The position numbers and the translations under genes were made by a program. The notes beneath the pieces were generated by a model. The model did no database searches. It was not told the origin of the DNA and worked only from the letters and a program-made list of their open reading frames with translations. Shown one piece after another: positions 24,528-33,158 of a stretch of 44,919 nt of DNA (positions within the stretch are counted from its first letter, which is position 1; the number at the start of each line of letters is the position of its first letter). The DNA lies in assembly GCA_009775365.1 (NCBI GenBank), contig VSPM01000021.1, positions 1-44,919 of the forward strand, in the 5' to 3' direction. The DNA is from Muribaculaceae bacterium. GTDB lineage: Bacteria; Bacteroidota; Bacteroidia; Bacteroidales; Muribaculaceae.

Positions 24528-25652
24528 ATGATAACACAAGAACAACTTAAAGAGGCGCAGGAAAGGGTATCGGCGCTTAAGAAATATCTTGACATCGACA
24601 GCAAAAAAATAGAGGTTGAGGAGGAGGAACTTCGCACACATGTGGCCGATTTCTGGGAAGACAGAGAAAAGGCCGAGGCTCAGATGCGTAAGATTAAAGA
24701 ACTTCATTTCTGGATAGATTCTTACATGGATCTTGAGAAACTTGTGGAGGAGCTTAACCTTGCGTTTGATTTCGTTAAGGAGGAGCTTGTGACTGAGGAG
24801 GAACTTGACTCGCTGTATGCAAGAGTGATAGACAGCATCGAGAAACTCGAGCTCCGAAACATGCTTCGACGTGAAGAAGACAAGCTCGGAGTTGTGTTGA
24901 AAATTAACTCGGGAGCGGGCGGCACGGAAAGCCAGGACTGGGCTCAGATGCTGATGAGGCTTTATCTGAGATATGCCGAGAAGCATGGCTACAAAACCTC
25001 GATTGCCCAATTGCTTGAGGGCGACGATGCCGGCATAAAGTCTGTGACAATTAATATAGAAGGTGATTATGCCTACGGTTTTCTGAAGAGCGAGAATGGT
25101 GTGCACCGTCTTGTCAGGGTAAGCCCTTATAATGCGCAGGGAAAACGAATGACTTCCTTTGCATCGGTGTTTGTAACTCCATTGGTGGACGATACCATCG
25201 AAATCAACGTTGAGACCGCAAGGGTGTCATGGGACACTTTCAGGTCGGGGGGCGCCGGCGGACAGAATGTGAACAAGGTGGAGTCTGGTGTGCGTTTGCG
25301 CTATCAGTATAAGGACCCTTATACCGGCGAGGAGGAAGAGATCCTCATTGAGAACACAGAGACACGCGACCAGCCAAAGAACAAGGAGAACGCCATGAGG
25401 CAACTTAAGTCTATCTTGTATGAGAAGGAACTCAATCACCGCATGGAGGAGCAGGCTAAGATTGAGGCCGGCAAGAAGAAGATAGAATGGGGCAGCCAGA
25501 TACGCAGTTATGTGTTTGATGACAGGCGAGTGAAGGATCACCGCACAAATTATCAGACCTCCGATGTGAACGGAGTGATGGACGGCGACATTGATGCCTT
25601 TATCAAGGCTTATCTCATGGAATTCGCGGCCGGAGAAGCTGCTGAACATTGA
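24528..25652 (+). CDS. prfB: Peptide chain release factor 2
   Basis: A 374-aa class I release factor for UGA and UAA stops. Catalytic GGQ at residues 244-246 (RSGGAGGQNVNKVES); the stop-recognition tripeptide site reads SPY (199-201) where E. coli has SPF. The long N-terminal helical domain is complete. In many bacteria prfB needs a +1 frameshift at CTT-TGA near codon 25; here the matching place (24585-24593) reads TAT CTT GAC in one frame, so no frameshift is needed and this autoregulation is absent. A terminator-like hairpin follows. Confidence 0.96.
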   Translation: MITQEQLKEAQERVSALKKYLDIDSKKIEVEEEELRTHVADFWEDREKAEAQMRKIKELHFWIDSYMDLEKLVEELNLAFDFVKEELVTEEELDSLYARVIDSIEKLELRNMLRREEDKLGVVLKINSGAGGTESQDWAQMLMRLYLRYAEKHGYKTSIAQLLEGDDAGIKSVTINIEGDYAYGFLKSENGVHRLVRVSPYNAQGKRMTSFASVFVTPLVDDTIEINVETARVSWDTFRSGGAGGQNVNKVESGVRLRYQYKDPYTGEEEEILIENTETRDQPKNKENAMRQLKSILYEKELNHRMEEQAKIEAGKKKIEWGSQIRSYVFDDRRVKDHRTNYQTSDVNGVMDGDIDAFIKAYLMEFAAGEAAEH

Positions 25653-25689
25653 AACATGATTTTATAAGGGATTGAATAAAAAAATAACG

Positions 25690-25738
25690 CAAAAGCGCGG
25701 GTGAGTGATAACAATTCGCCTGTGCTTTTGTTATATTG
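25690..25738 (+). terminator. Terminator after prfB
   Basis: CAAAAGCGCGGGTGA (25690-25704) pairs with the region 25716-25730 (TCGCCTGTGCTTTTG) over about 15 bp, with three G-T pairs and an 11-nt loop, followed by TTATATTGTT. Confidence 0.7.
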
Positions 25739-25762
25739 TTAATAATCAATCAATCAAAATTT

Positions 25763-26506
25763 ATGAAAAAAGTAATCATTATGGGTGCCTCTTCCGGCAT
25801 CGGATATGCGGTGGCCGAGGCGCTTGCGTCAAGGGGCGTAAAAGTGGGTTTGGCAGCGCGCCACACTAAGAATCTTCTTGAACTAAAAGAGAAGTATCCG
25901 GATTTTGTAGAATATCTTTCAATAGATGTCACTCATAATGATGCCCCGGCTAAACTCTTTAAACTTGCTGAGATGACCGGGGGAATGGACATATATTTTC
26001 ATGTGGCCGGCATTGGCTGCGACAACACAGATCTCGATCCCGCGAGGGAGGTTGAGATTGTCAATACTAACGCAAGCGGGTTTGCAAGGATGGTAAGTTC
26101 TGCCTATCGCTATTTTTGCGAGAACGGAAAGAAAGGGCATATTGCGGCAGTGACATCAGTGGCGGGAACAAAGGGCATCGGAAATTTGTCGGCTTATTCA
26201 GCCTCAAAGAAATTTGATCAGACATATCTCGTGGCTCTTGAGCAGCTCGCACATATGGAAAATATGGACATCAAATTCACTGACATACGACCCGGGTGGG
26301 TTCGCACCCCGCTGATTGATGAGGATAAGAAATATCCGATGGAAATGACGGTAGAAGAGGTCCTGCCTATGGTTATCAAGGCAATAGTGAGGAGGAAGCG
26401 AGTGGCTATAATTGATGGCCGCTGGAATGCGCTGGCCAAAGTATGGAGCCGCATCCCCGACAACGTATGGGTAAAAATGAATCCCGAAGCGTCGATGGGT
26501 AAATAG
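25763..26506 (+). CDS. Short-chain dehydrogenase/reductase
   Basis: A 247-aa classical SDR that oxidises or reduces an unknown alcohol or ketone using NAD(P). Coenzyme loop MGASSGIG (residues 7-14); R32 in AARHTK just after strand 2 suggests NADP preference; catalytic S132, Y145 and K149 in YSASKK. The C-terminal RPGWVRTPL is the usual PG motif. Start 25763 is chosen because it begins at the fold; the frame opens 9 codons earlier. It is monocistronic, between two hairpin terminators. Confidence 0.9.
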   Translation: MKKVIIMGASSGIGYAVAEALASRGVKVGLAARHTKNLLELKEKYPDFVEYLSIDVTHNDAPAKLFKLAEMTGGMDIYFHVAGIGCDNTDLDPAREVEIVNTNASGFARMVSSAYRYFCENGKKGHIAAVTSVAGTKGIGNLSAYSASKKFDQTYLVALEQLAHMENMDIKFTDIRPGWVRTPLIDEDKKYPMEMTVEEVLPMVIKAIVRRKRVAIIDGRWNALAKVWSRIPDNVWVKMNPEASMGK

Positions 26507-26517
26507 AAAGAAAATAT

Positions 26518-26563
26518 AATCCACAGGAGTCAGTAACGACTTGATTTCTGTGGATTAAATTTT
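26518..26563 (+). terminator. Terminator after the short-chain dehydrogenase
   Basis: TAATCCACAG (26518-26527) pairs perfectly with CTGTGGATTA (26548-26557), with a further short inner stem (GAGTC/GACTT), followed by AATTTT. Confidence 0.75.
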
Positions 26564-26693
26564 AAAATGGAAAATAAGATGTTAAGTAACTCAATTTTTT
26601 ATAATTATATTCGTTAAAAATATATAGAAAGAGAAGTCTGCATCAGCAGAAACCTTTTTTCAGGGAGCATAAAATATTGTTTTTTTCATATAG

Positions 26694-26726
26694 TTGTGGA
26701 TATATACGATATTTTATGTAATTTTG
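26694..26726 (+). promoter_or_regulatory. Promoter of the first glycosyltransferase block
   Basis: TTG at 26694-26696 and TAATTTTG at 26719-26726, spaced 22 bp. The -7 box is a full match; the spacer is 2 bp long. Leader to the ATG is about 140 nt. Confidence 0.5.
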
Positions 26727-26870
26727 TAGCTTGTAACCTCAGAGTGAAAGAGAATCTTCTTTGCAAGACTTTTTTACGTGCTCTCCGTCGGCAATTTATA
26801 ATCTGCCGTATTAAATGTTCTCATGCAAATGCGAGCAGATTTGAAACAACAAGAACAAGGAAACCGAGCG

Positions 26871-27605
26871 ATGATACCTAAAATTATCCATTACTGCTGG
26901 TTTGGTGGCAATCCACTTCCCCGGTCGGCGCAGAAATGCATAGATTCGTGGCGGAAATTTTTTCCCGGCTATGAAATAAAACGTTGGGATGAGTCGAACT
27001 ATGACGTGAATGTCATCCCATACACAAGAGATGCATACTCGGCAAAGAAGTATGCGTTTGTAAGTGACTATGCGAGGTTTGATGTCCTTTACCGCGAGGG
27101 GGGGGTTTATTTCGACACGGATGTTGAAGTTATCCGCTCTATGGATGACATTGTGGAGGCCGGCGCGTTTATGGGTTTTGAAACTGTCAAGCCGGGTGCA
27201 CATGTGATGGTGGCTCCCGGTCTTGGTTTAGGAACTGAGCCTGGCAATCCGCTTTATGCCGGAATATTGGAGCATTATAGGTCTTCGCTATTCCTGTTGA
27301 AAGATAGTGAGTCGAATCCTGTGACAGTAGTGACTCATGCCACTCAAATATTGAATGAATATGGCTTGAAAGATGATGACAAGTCGATACAGACAATAAG
27401 GGGAATAAAAATATATCCGCCAGAATATTTTTGTCCTATATCAACAATAGATGGAAAATTATATCTCACGGACAACACCAGGTCTATCCATCATTATGCG
27501 CAAACATGGCAGTCTCCGGTAAGAAAGTATGGCAGAAGAATTCTTCTTAAACTTGGAGGACCTAAACTTATAAATGTACTGAAACCTTTTTTGCTCACAA
27601 AATAG
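26871..27605 (+). CDS. Glycosyltransferase family 32 (DXD sugar transferase)
   Basis: A 244-aa OCH1-like GT32 enzyme that adds a sugar from a nucleotide donor to the growing polysaccharide unit at the inner membrane. It begins MIPKIIHYCWFGGN as in many capsule-locus members. KYAFVSDYARFDVLYREGG leads to the metal-binding DTD at residues 82-84 (GVYFDTDVEV). The start 26871 is chosen over 26823 because the fold starts there. First gene of the plus-strand glycosyltransferase block. Confidence 0.92.
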   Translation: MIPKIIHYCWFGGNPLPRSAQKCIDSWRKFFPGYEIKRWDESNYDVNVIPYTRDAYSAKKYAFVSDYARFDVLYREGGVYFDTDVEVIRSMDDIVEAGAFMGFETVKPGAHVMVAPGLGLGTEPGNPLYAGILEHYRSSLFLLKDSESNPVTVVTHATQILNEYGLKDDDKSIQTIRGIKIYPPEYFCPISTIDGKLYLTDNTRSIHHYAQTWQSPVRKYGRRILLKLGGPKLINVLKPFLLTK

Positions 27606-27615
27606 TATTACAATC

Positions 27616-27720
27616 ATGCGATTTAAAGATGTAATCACATTAAGTGATCATAGTGGCGAACTTGCGGATAAGCGCGACTTCGGATATACGAAAATAGTGG
27701 GATGTTGCGTCAATGTTTGA
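27616..27720 (+). CDS. Possible 34-aa small protein
   Basis: A short frame beginning ATG CGA TTT AAA between the GT32 gene and the split glycosyltransferase, reading MRFKDVITLSDHSGELADKR then DFGYTKIVGCCVNV. It has no similarity that I recognise and no clear ribosome site. It fills most of the 157-bp gap and shares the strand of its neighbours, so it may be a small gene, a remnant of a lost gene, or chance. Confidence 0.25.
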   Translation: MRFKDVITLSDHSGELADKRDFGYTKIVGCCVNV

Positions 27721-27762
27721 GACAGTTATTTAGATGATTGAATTTCAATAATTGATAATAGA

Positions 27763-28296
27763 ATGAAATTATTGTTTTGTGATAATTCGTATAGAAATCT
27801 AATTAATTTCAGAAGTGAAATAATTGGCCATTTCCTGTCAGATGATCATGATGTGGTGATAGTTGCCCCGGATGATTGTGTCTCTTCAAATAATGGAGGA
27901 TATAAGTATGTTGCTGTAGATATGGAGAGGTGTGGAATGAATCCGATAAGGGATTTTAAGTATTTTCTTAGTTTGCTTCGCACATATAAGAATGAACGTC
28001 CTGATTATATATTCCATTACACAATTAAACCAAATATATACGGCTCTTTAGCTGCAAAAATTTTAGGCATACCTTCTACTGCTATGGTGACAGGTATGGG
28101 ATATGCGTTTAATCATAACGATTTAAGAAGTAAAATCGCAAAAGTCCTTTATAAGATAGCTTTGGGTTTTAATCAAAACGTGTTGGTGTTGAATTCCGGC
28201 AATCTTGAAAAATTATTGGAACTCGGAATCGTTAAGAAGGATAAGGTGATTTTGCTTGAAGGAGGAGAGGGTGTAAACCTTGAAAAATTTAAGTGA
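27763..28296 (+). CDS. Glycosyltransferase family 4, N-terminal (acceptor) half of a split gene
   Basis: A 177-aa frame holding only the first Rossmann domain of a GT-B enzyme: LINFRSEIIGHFLSDDHDVV, DYIFHYTIKPNIYGSLAAKI (DUF1972/GT4-like acceptor domain) and GMGYAFNHND. It ends LLEGGEGVNLEKFK then TGA, exactly at the inter-domain linker. The donor-binding half continues in the next frame, overlapping by 4 bp. In intact relatives both halves form one protein of about 370 aa. Either two subunits made by coupled translation or a frameshifted gene. Confidence 0.8.
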   Translation: MKLLFCDNSYRNLINFRSEIIGHFLSDDHDVVIVAPDDCVSSNNGGYKYVAVDMERCGMNPIRDFKYFLSLLRTYKNERPDYIFHYTIKPNIYGSLAAKILGIPSTAMVTGMGYAFNHNDLRSKIAKVLYKIALGFNQNVLVLNSGNLEKLLELGIVKKDKVILLEGGEGVNLEKFK

Positions 28297-28847
28297 GAAT
28301 GACAAAATTTCTGACAATAGGTAGAGTCTTGTACGATAAAGGCTATAAAGAACTCGTTGAAGCTTCTAAGATAATAAGGAGGGATAATCCTGATGTGGAG
28401 TTTCATTGGTTAGGCCCGATAGATGAAAGTTATCCGGCGCATGTCCCACTTGAGAAAGTGCTGGAAGACCAAGAGAATGGAGATATTGTTTATCACGATT
28501 TCTCAAACGATGTTATAAGTTTCTTAAAGGGAGCAGATTGTATTATATTGCCCTCTTACCACGAAGGAATGTCAAGAACACTAATGGAGGCTTTGGCTGT
28601 TAGTCGACCTGTGATTACATCAGACATTCCAGGGTGCAGGGAGGCTGTAGATGAAGGAGTGAACGGATTCTTATGTGAAGCAAGAAACACAGCGTCTTTA
28701 GTGGAGGCAATTAAGTGTTTTCTCAAACTGAGCGAAGAAGAACGTAGAGCTATGTGTGAGAACAGCAGAAAAAAGGCTGAATCTCGGTTTGATGTGAAAA
28801 AGGTAATATCTGTATATGACGCTATATTAAGCAAACTAAAGAAATAG
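28293..28847 (+). CDS. Glycosyltransferase family 4, C-terminal (donor-binding) half of a split gene
   Basis: A 184-aa frame starting with GTG that overlaps the TGA of the first half (GTGA). It is the complete second GT-B domain: FLTIGRVLYDKGYKELVEA, then LPSYHEGMSRTLMEALA with the EX7E-type donor motif, and SDIPGCREAVDEGVNGFL. The frame is closed by TAA immediately before the GTG, so it cannot be a simple extension. Two AAAATTT copies 20 bp apart (28284 and 28304) flank the junction; removing one 20-bp unit would fuse the halves in frame. Confidence 0.8.
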   Translation: MRMTKFLTIGRVLYDKGYKELVEASKIIRRDNPDVEFHWLGPIDESYPAHVPLEKVLEDQENGDIVYHDFSNDVISFLKGADCIILPSYHEGMSRTLMEALAVSRPVITSDIPGCREAVDEGVNGFLCEARNTASLVEAIKCFLKLSEEERRAMCENSRKKAESRFDVKKVISVYDAILSKLKK

Positions 28848-28896
28848 TAGCAACAATGCAGGTTTAAAGTTTGCCGGTTTTTAAGTTGTAAAGGCA

Positions 28897-28919
28897 AAGC
28901 CGGTCTGTATGACCGGCTT
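28897..28919. terminator. Bidirectional terminator between glycosyltransferase and wzi blocks
   Basis: AAGCCGGTC and GACCGGCTT form a perfect 9-bp stem with a TGTAT loop, followed on the plus strand by AAAATTT. Its right edge overlaps the stop codon of the minus-strand lipoprotein gene (28918-28920). Confidence 0.8.
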
Positions 28920-29340
28920 AAAATTTACGAAGAGTTATCACTGCATCATCATTCTTTAGGATCATGTGTTTTTTATTAAGTGTGACTATTTCAAAAGTGA
29001 CAGGATTATGGTATATGCCGTATTGTTTAAGGGCTGTAATAGCATCTGAATGTGTAGCATTAGGGAAGTCCATTGAAATGTGATTCCCATCGAATTGAAA
29101 ATTGCCATTTGTCAGACCTCCATCATAATAAGTCAGCATACATGTGTGCATATAGAAGCAATAATATAACCTTTCATTTATAATTATTTCTTCAGGGGCA
29201 GGCTGCACATCCATTACTTGCCATTGTCCGTCAAGGTCGCCGTTGATTGGAGTCTTCTGGCATCCTGAGGCTGTAAGCACTAAACAAAACAATATAGTTA
29301 TATATATGGAAGCCTTAATATTTATTGGTGTGGTTATCAT
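28918..29340 (-). CDS. Small lipoprotein, lipocalin-like fold likely
   Basis: A 140-aa lipoprotein with lipobox LTASGC (lipidated C27). The mature part (LDGQWQVMDVQPAP, then MLTYYDGGLTNGNFQFDGNH and YHNPVTFEIVTLNKKHMIL) looks like the eight-stranded lipocalin-like domain of Bacteroidales lipoproteins of the DUF4847 kind. Ligand unknown. It starts 4 bp after the wzi stop, so it is the second gene of a two-gene wzi operon, and it probably works at the outer membrane with it. Confidence 0.8.
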   Translation of the reverse strand: MITTPINIKASIYITILFCLVLTASGCQKTPINGDLDGQWQVMDVQPAPEEIIINERLYYCFYMHTCMLTYYDGGLTNGNFQFDGNHISMDFPNATHSDAITALKQYGIYHNPVTFEIVTLNKKHMILKNDDAVITLRKF

Positions 29341-29344
29341 AATT

Positions 29345-30841
29345 TTAAAAGTTAATAAAGCCAGATTTGCCGATTGTTAGCATAACACCGAAACTTTTGC
29401 CAAGAAGTTGGCCACCGTCCATGGCCACACCTAATGATGCTTTCCATCCTTTAAGTTTATGTGGCTTATAACAAACCTCGATCAATCCATTGAAATTATT
29501 TAATACCTCCGGATATGGCTTGCCATATGAGCCCCAGTTGCGAGAAAATGACATAAGTATGCGATAGTCAAATTCTTTTGATGGATTTCCGGCAATTCCG
29601 AAATGGTGAGCGGTAAGCCTTGTGTCGAGAAATGCAATAAGGTGGTTCTTATTATAGATTGGAGATATAGCAAGCGGATTTCCAATACCCATTCCCCAGT
29701 GTTCCCAGCCGGAATAGATGTAATGGTCATAGTAGAAGTCTCTGCCGCTTACTTGTTCTGGTATGCTTTCGCTTGTGTTGTTGAATACAGATCCTGTCTG
29801 ATCTTTGGAGTTAAGGTATTCGTACACAAATGTCGAGACAATCGGATTCTTGGGTAATTGCACTTCTATTCCCCAAAGTCCATCTTTCCACCCATATTCA
29901 AAAGTCATTTGGGAATGGTCTTCAAAATAATGTTCGAAATAAGCTTTTATGCTCCAATCTTCTTTAGGGACCCAGGATAAAGCAAAATTATATGCGCCCA
30001 GCATATTGCCTTGCACATTTATTTGCTCGTCTATGGGTGTTGAATTGTCACCTCCTACTGGGAAAAGTGCTTTCAACCAATCTTTGAATTTGCTGGGCAT
30101 ACGTATTACTTTCCCATCCTTGAACGATTCTCCTCCGAATTGAGAGGCCATTTCAATGCCGATTTCTCCGGTTAATGGGAACTTGTCGGTGTTGCCGCCG
30201 CGAAGCCAAAGTCCTTTTGAGTGGAATAGCACGTCTTCTGTGCGTTTCGTGTCGGGAGTTGCCCATGATTTCTGCCATTTTGAGTCAGTGAACATTCCAT
30301 ATGACACATATCCTTTTACGCTGAACCAGCCGTTTGTGCCCCAGAATGGAGCATAGTCAAATATTCCGATTCTCAATTGCGGAATTGGCATGGCGTTTCC
30401 GGAATATAACAGATTTCCGGACGACAGGCGGGGATTATTGTAATCTCCCCAGATCTCTTTGCTTCCAAGAAGTAAGCCTAATGATCGATATTTGACTTCA
30501 CCGTAAAGTTGATGCACATTGAATGGGGCTATGGCATTCCACCCCCCGACAAGATCCAATCCGGCTCCCCATGAGAATTTTCTTTGAGTGTCAATCTTTT
30601 TGAAGACCGCTCCTCTAACCCAGCCGTTGTTTTTTTCAGGCGAGCCAAGACCTTGAAGGTTGTTTACAAGCCAAAATGGAGTGTTTTCTCCTGAAGAGAA
30701 AGTCGCTCTAACTTCTGCAAGATAAGAGACGGAATCATTGTTTTCTGAATATGCGTTTTGGGAAAATGGTATCCCTGTGAACATGCATACACAGAAAAGA
30801 ATTAAATGTCGGATTATAGAGGCGTAAGGTAGATGCTTCAT
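29345..30841 (-). CDS. wzi: Capsule assembly outer-membrane protein, Wzi family
   Basis: A 498-aa outer-membrane beta-barrel of the Caps_assemb_Wzi family, which anchors or organises capsular polysaccharide at the cell surface. It has a signal peptide (LILFCVCMFTGIPFS), then YLAEVRATFSSGENTPFWLV, a barrel rich in Trp, Gly and Tyr (KEIWGDYNNPRLSSGNLLYS), and a C-terminal LGKSFGVMLTIGKSGFINF strand with terminal Phe, as needed for outer-membrane insertion. It is transcribed away from the exporter genes, from a shared divergent spacer. Confidence 0.92.
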   Translation of the reverse strand: MKHLPYASIIRHLILFCVCMFTGIPFSQNAYSENNDSVSYLAEVRATFSSGENTPFWLVNNLQGLGSPEKNNGWVRGAVFKKIDTQRKFSWGAGLDLVGGWNAIAPFNVHQLYGEVKYRSLGLLLGSKEIWGDYNNPRLSSGNLLYSGNAMPIPQLRIGIFDYAPFWGTNGWFSVKGYVSYGMFTDSKWQKSWATPDTKRTEDVLFHSKGLWLRGGNTDKFPLTGEIGIEMASQFGGESFKDGKVIRMPSKFKDWLKALFPVGGDNSTPIDEQINVQGNMLGAYNFALSWVPKEDWSIKAYFEHYFEDHSQMTFEYGWKDGLWGIEVQLPKNPIVSTFVYEYLNSKDQTGSVFNNTSESIPEQVSGRDFYYDHYIYSGWEHWGMGIGNPLAISPIYNKNHLIAFLDTRLTAHHFGIAGNPSKEFDYRILMSFSRNWGSYGKPYPEVLNNFNGLIEVCYKPHKLKGWKASLGVAMDGGQLLGKSFGVMLTIGKSGFINF

Positions 30842-30890
30842 ATATTGAATAATTTGATGCTATGACATTGTCATGTGTCCTGCAAAAGTG

Positions 30891-30921
30891 CAAAGTTAAT
30901 ATAATTGGCCGATAAATTCAA
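30891..30921 (-). promoter_or_regulatory. Promoter of wzi
   Basis: On the minus strand TTG (30919-30921), a 20-bp spacer and TAACTTTG (30891-30898), 50 bp before the wzi start. Confidence 0.65.
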
Positions 30922-30968
30922 TAAATATGGATAAAAATCGTTGCATAGGTAGGAATTCTTTCTGATGG

Positions 30969-30999
30969 TTTGACAGCCTGAAAAAAAGAATTAACTTTG
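30969..30999 (+). promoter_or_regulatory. Promoter of the polysaccharide export operon
   Basis: TTTG (30969-30972), a 19-bp spacer and TAACTTTG (30992-30999): a perfect Bacteroidetes promoter. The leader to 31093 is about 90 nt and holds two short hairpins (TGCCT/AGGCA near 31026 and TCTC/GAGA near 31053). Confidence 0.75.
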
Positions 31000-31092
31000 C
31001 ATTTTGAATGGGTAGCACGATTTATGCCTGTTGTAAAGGCATGGAAGTGTCTCTCAAAAGAGAATATTAAAACAAACCTATAATTATATCGT

Positions 31093-32220
31093 ATGAGCAG
31101 CTGGATAACCAATGATTTAATATCCTTTTCAATAGCTCTTGTGCTTGCCGGAATTATTATTCCGCAGATTCTTCTTATAGCATTCCGTAAGAAGCTTTTT
31201 GATGAAGTGGATGAACGAAAAATCCATAAAGGAGTAGTCCCTCGACTGGGAGGAATAGCGTTTTTCCCGTCTATTCTTTTTTCAATAGCGGTCGTTGTCG
31301 GCTTTAATCTCAAATTTTTTGGAGTCGAGACCTTCGGAGTGTTCACAGAATCGATGGTTCCCGTATATTTTATGATATGTGCGGTTTTGCTTATGTTCCT
31401 GGTCGGAATGGCCGACGATTTGGTGGGCGTGAGGTATGTGGCCAAATTTATCGTGCAGATAATAGCGTCTCTTCTAATCGTTTTTTCAGGCATGTCGATT
31501 GATAATCTTTTCGGGTTTCTTTGGTTAAATGAACTTCCTGAATGGTTTGTGTGGATGGTTACTTGTTTCGCAGTCGTGTATGTTGTGAATGCAATAAACC
31601 TGATAGACGGTATTGACGGACTGGCGTCAGGCTTAAGCACGGTTGCATTCGTGTTTTATGCTGTGATATTTTATTATTCAGGAGAATATGTATATTCAAT
31701 GTTGTCGTCTGCTGCGGCCGGTACACTTTTCCCATTCTTTTACTATAATGTGTTCGGAAATGCAAAAAAACAAAAGAAGATTTTTATGGGCGACACCGGA
31801 GCATTGACCACAGGTATGATCATGGTGTTTTGTGCCATAGCGGTTCTTCACATTGACCGCACCGTGTTCTCCACGGATTATAACCTTGTTGTAATGGCAA
31901 TTTCACCTCTCATTATTCCTTGTTTTGATGTGGTGAGAGTGTATCTTCACCGAGTGGAACGCCACAGGAATCCATTCCTTCCTGACAAATGTCATATACA
32001 TCATAAACTCCTCGCTTTAGGTTTGAATCAGCGCACCGCCCTATGTGTAATTATGGCGTGGGCAGTGCTCTTCATAGTAGTGAATGTTGTTCTCTCGCCA
32101 TATTGCAATCCAACCGTCCTTGTCGGGGCTGACGTTTTGATATGGACATTGGCCAATGTGATCCTTTCTAAGGCAATTGCACGCAGAGAACGTCGTCTCA
32201 ATGTTAGTCTTTATGACTGA
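31093..32220 (+). CDS. Polyprenyl-phosphate sugar-1-phosphate transferase (WecA/MraY family)
   Basis: A 375-aa integral membrane enzyme that starts the polysaccharide unit by moving a sugar-1-phosphate, probably GlcNAc-1-P, from its UDP form to undecaprenyl phosphate. About 10-11 membrane helices. Family motifs: RKIHKGVVPRLGGIAFFPS, D108-D109 in GMADDLVGV, NLIDGIDGLASG (D172, D175), FMGDTGALTTG and HIHHKLLALGL. First gene of the export operon, directly behind the consensus promoter. Confidence 0.92.
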   Translation: MSSWITNDLISFSIALVLAGIIIPQILLIAFRKKLFDEVDERKIHKGVVPRLGGIAFFPSILFSIAVVVGFNLKFFGVETFGVFTESMVPVYFMICAVLLMFLVGMADDLVGVRYVAKFIVQIIASLLIVFSGMSIDNLFGFLWLNELPEWFVWMVTCFAVVYVVNAINLIDGIDGLASGLSTVAFVFYAVIFYYSGEYVYSMLSSAAAGTLFPFFYYNVFGNAKKQKKIFMGDTGALTTGMIMVFCAIAVLHIDRTVFSTDYNLVVMAISPLIIPCFDVVRVYLHRVERHRNPFLPDKCHIHHKLLALGLNQRTALCVIMAWAVLFIVVNVVLSPYCNPTVLVGADVLIWTLANVILSKAIARRERRLNVSLYD

Positions 32221-32262
32221 TGCAGGAAACAATAACCATAACTAAAAACAGCAGAACCCCAA

Positions 32263-33114
32263 ATGAAAAAGACCAAGAGCCGGATAGCGATTGTTGCGAT
32301 GTCATTGATTGCTTGTGGCGTCTTAAGCGGGTGTCATACACCAAAAAACGTAGCCTATTTTCAGGATGAAACTGTGGACGTCATCCCTTTGACTCAAAAT
32401 TCAGGCCAGATAAAGATAATGCCACATGATAAACTCTCAATAGTGGTAAAGTCAAAAGATCCTTCTTTGTCCGGTCTTTTTAATCTTACTGTCACCACCG
32501 ATCGTTTGGCTCAAGACAATCCGACAAGTGGCACAGGAAGTTCGTTACGTTCTTATAGCGGTACCCCGGATGGTATTTCCAAATATACCGTCACGGCTAA
32601 TGGAGACATAGATTTCCCGGTGCTCGGCATGTTGCATGTTGAGGGAATGACAAGAGGAGAGTTGTCCGGATTTATTAAAGGGGAATTAATGGGGCAGAAT
32701 CTTGTGAAAGATCCGGTGGTGACTGTGGAATTCTTAAATGTGGGATTCTCTGTAATGGGCGAAGTTGCGTCTCCGGGTAGATATGATTTAAATAAAGACA
32801 AGATAAATGTGCTTGAAGCGTTATCGCTTGCAGGAGACATGACAATTCAAGGGCAGCGAGAGAATGTGATGCTTATAAGGGAAGACAAGACCGGGATACA
32901 TTCATATCGCTTAGACATGACGAATCTGTCAGAATTGGCAAAATCTCCGGCTTTCTATATAAGACAGGGGGATGTGATTTATGTAGAACCGAACGATGTG
33001 AGAAAACGTCAGACCACAGCCAATGGCAATAATGTGCTATCGGCAAGCTTCTGGGTGTCGGTAGCGTCATTGCTAACATCGGCGGTGACATCTATAGCAG
33101 TGTTTGTGAAATGA
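32263..33114 (+). CDS. Polysaccharide export lipoprotein (Wza-like)
   Basis: A 283-aa outer-membrane exporter subunit. Lipobox LSGC with lipidated C24. Poly_export domain at about residues 45-150 (IKIMPHDKLSIVVKSKDPSL; VTANGDIDFPVLGMLHVEGM) and an SLBB domain at about 165-240 (SVMGEVASPGRYDLNKDKIN). A hydrophobic C-terminus (FWVSVASLLTSAVTSIAVFV) may be the membrane-crossing helix that in Wza forms the outer pore. It lies 42 bp after the initiating transferase and 44 bp before the Wzc-type kinase, forming one operon. Confidence 0.93.
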   Translation: MKKTKSRIAIVAMSLIACGVLSGCHTPKNVAYFQDETVDVIPLTQNSGQIKIMPHDKLSIVVKSKDPSLSGLFNLTVTTDRLAQDNPTSGTGSSLRSYSGTPDGISKYTVTANGDIDFPVLGMLHVEGMTRGELSGFIKGELMGQNLVKDPVVTVEFLNVGFSVMGEVASPGRYDLNKDKINVLEALSLAGDMTIQGQRENVMLIREDKTGIHSYRLDMTNLSELAKSPAFYIRQGDVIYVEPNDVRKRQTTANGNNVLSASFWVSVASLLTSAVTSIAVFVK

Positions 33115-33158
33115 TATTTTGAAAATTACAGATAAAAGAATGTTCATACACTATAAAT

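Larger units (their letters stand above)
26507..26870. other. Intergenic region before the polysaccharide locus
   Basis: About 360 bp with a terminator at 26518-26557, an AT-rich middle and a promoter at 26694-26726. The leader from about 26733 to 26871 holds no convincing ORF, no riboswitch I can name and no UpxY-type antitermination gene. Confidence 0.5.

Noticed and set aside
26507..26870. Invertible capsule promoter flanked by inverted repeats
   Set aside because: The only inverted repeat here is a terminator stem; no matching arms surround the promoter at 26694-26726, and no invertase gene is present.
28284..28296. Programmed -1 frameshift fusing the two GT4 halves
   Set aside because: The in-frame codons GAA AAA TTT AAG do not form a true X-XXY-YYZ slippery site, and the second frame is closed by TAA right before its GTG.
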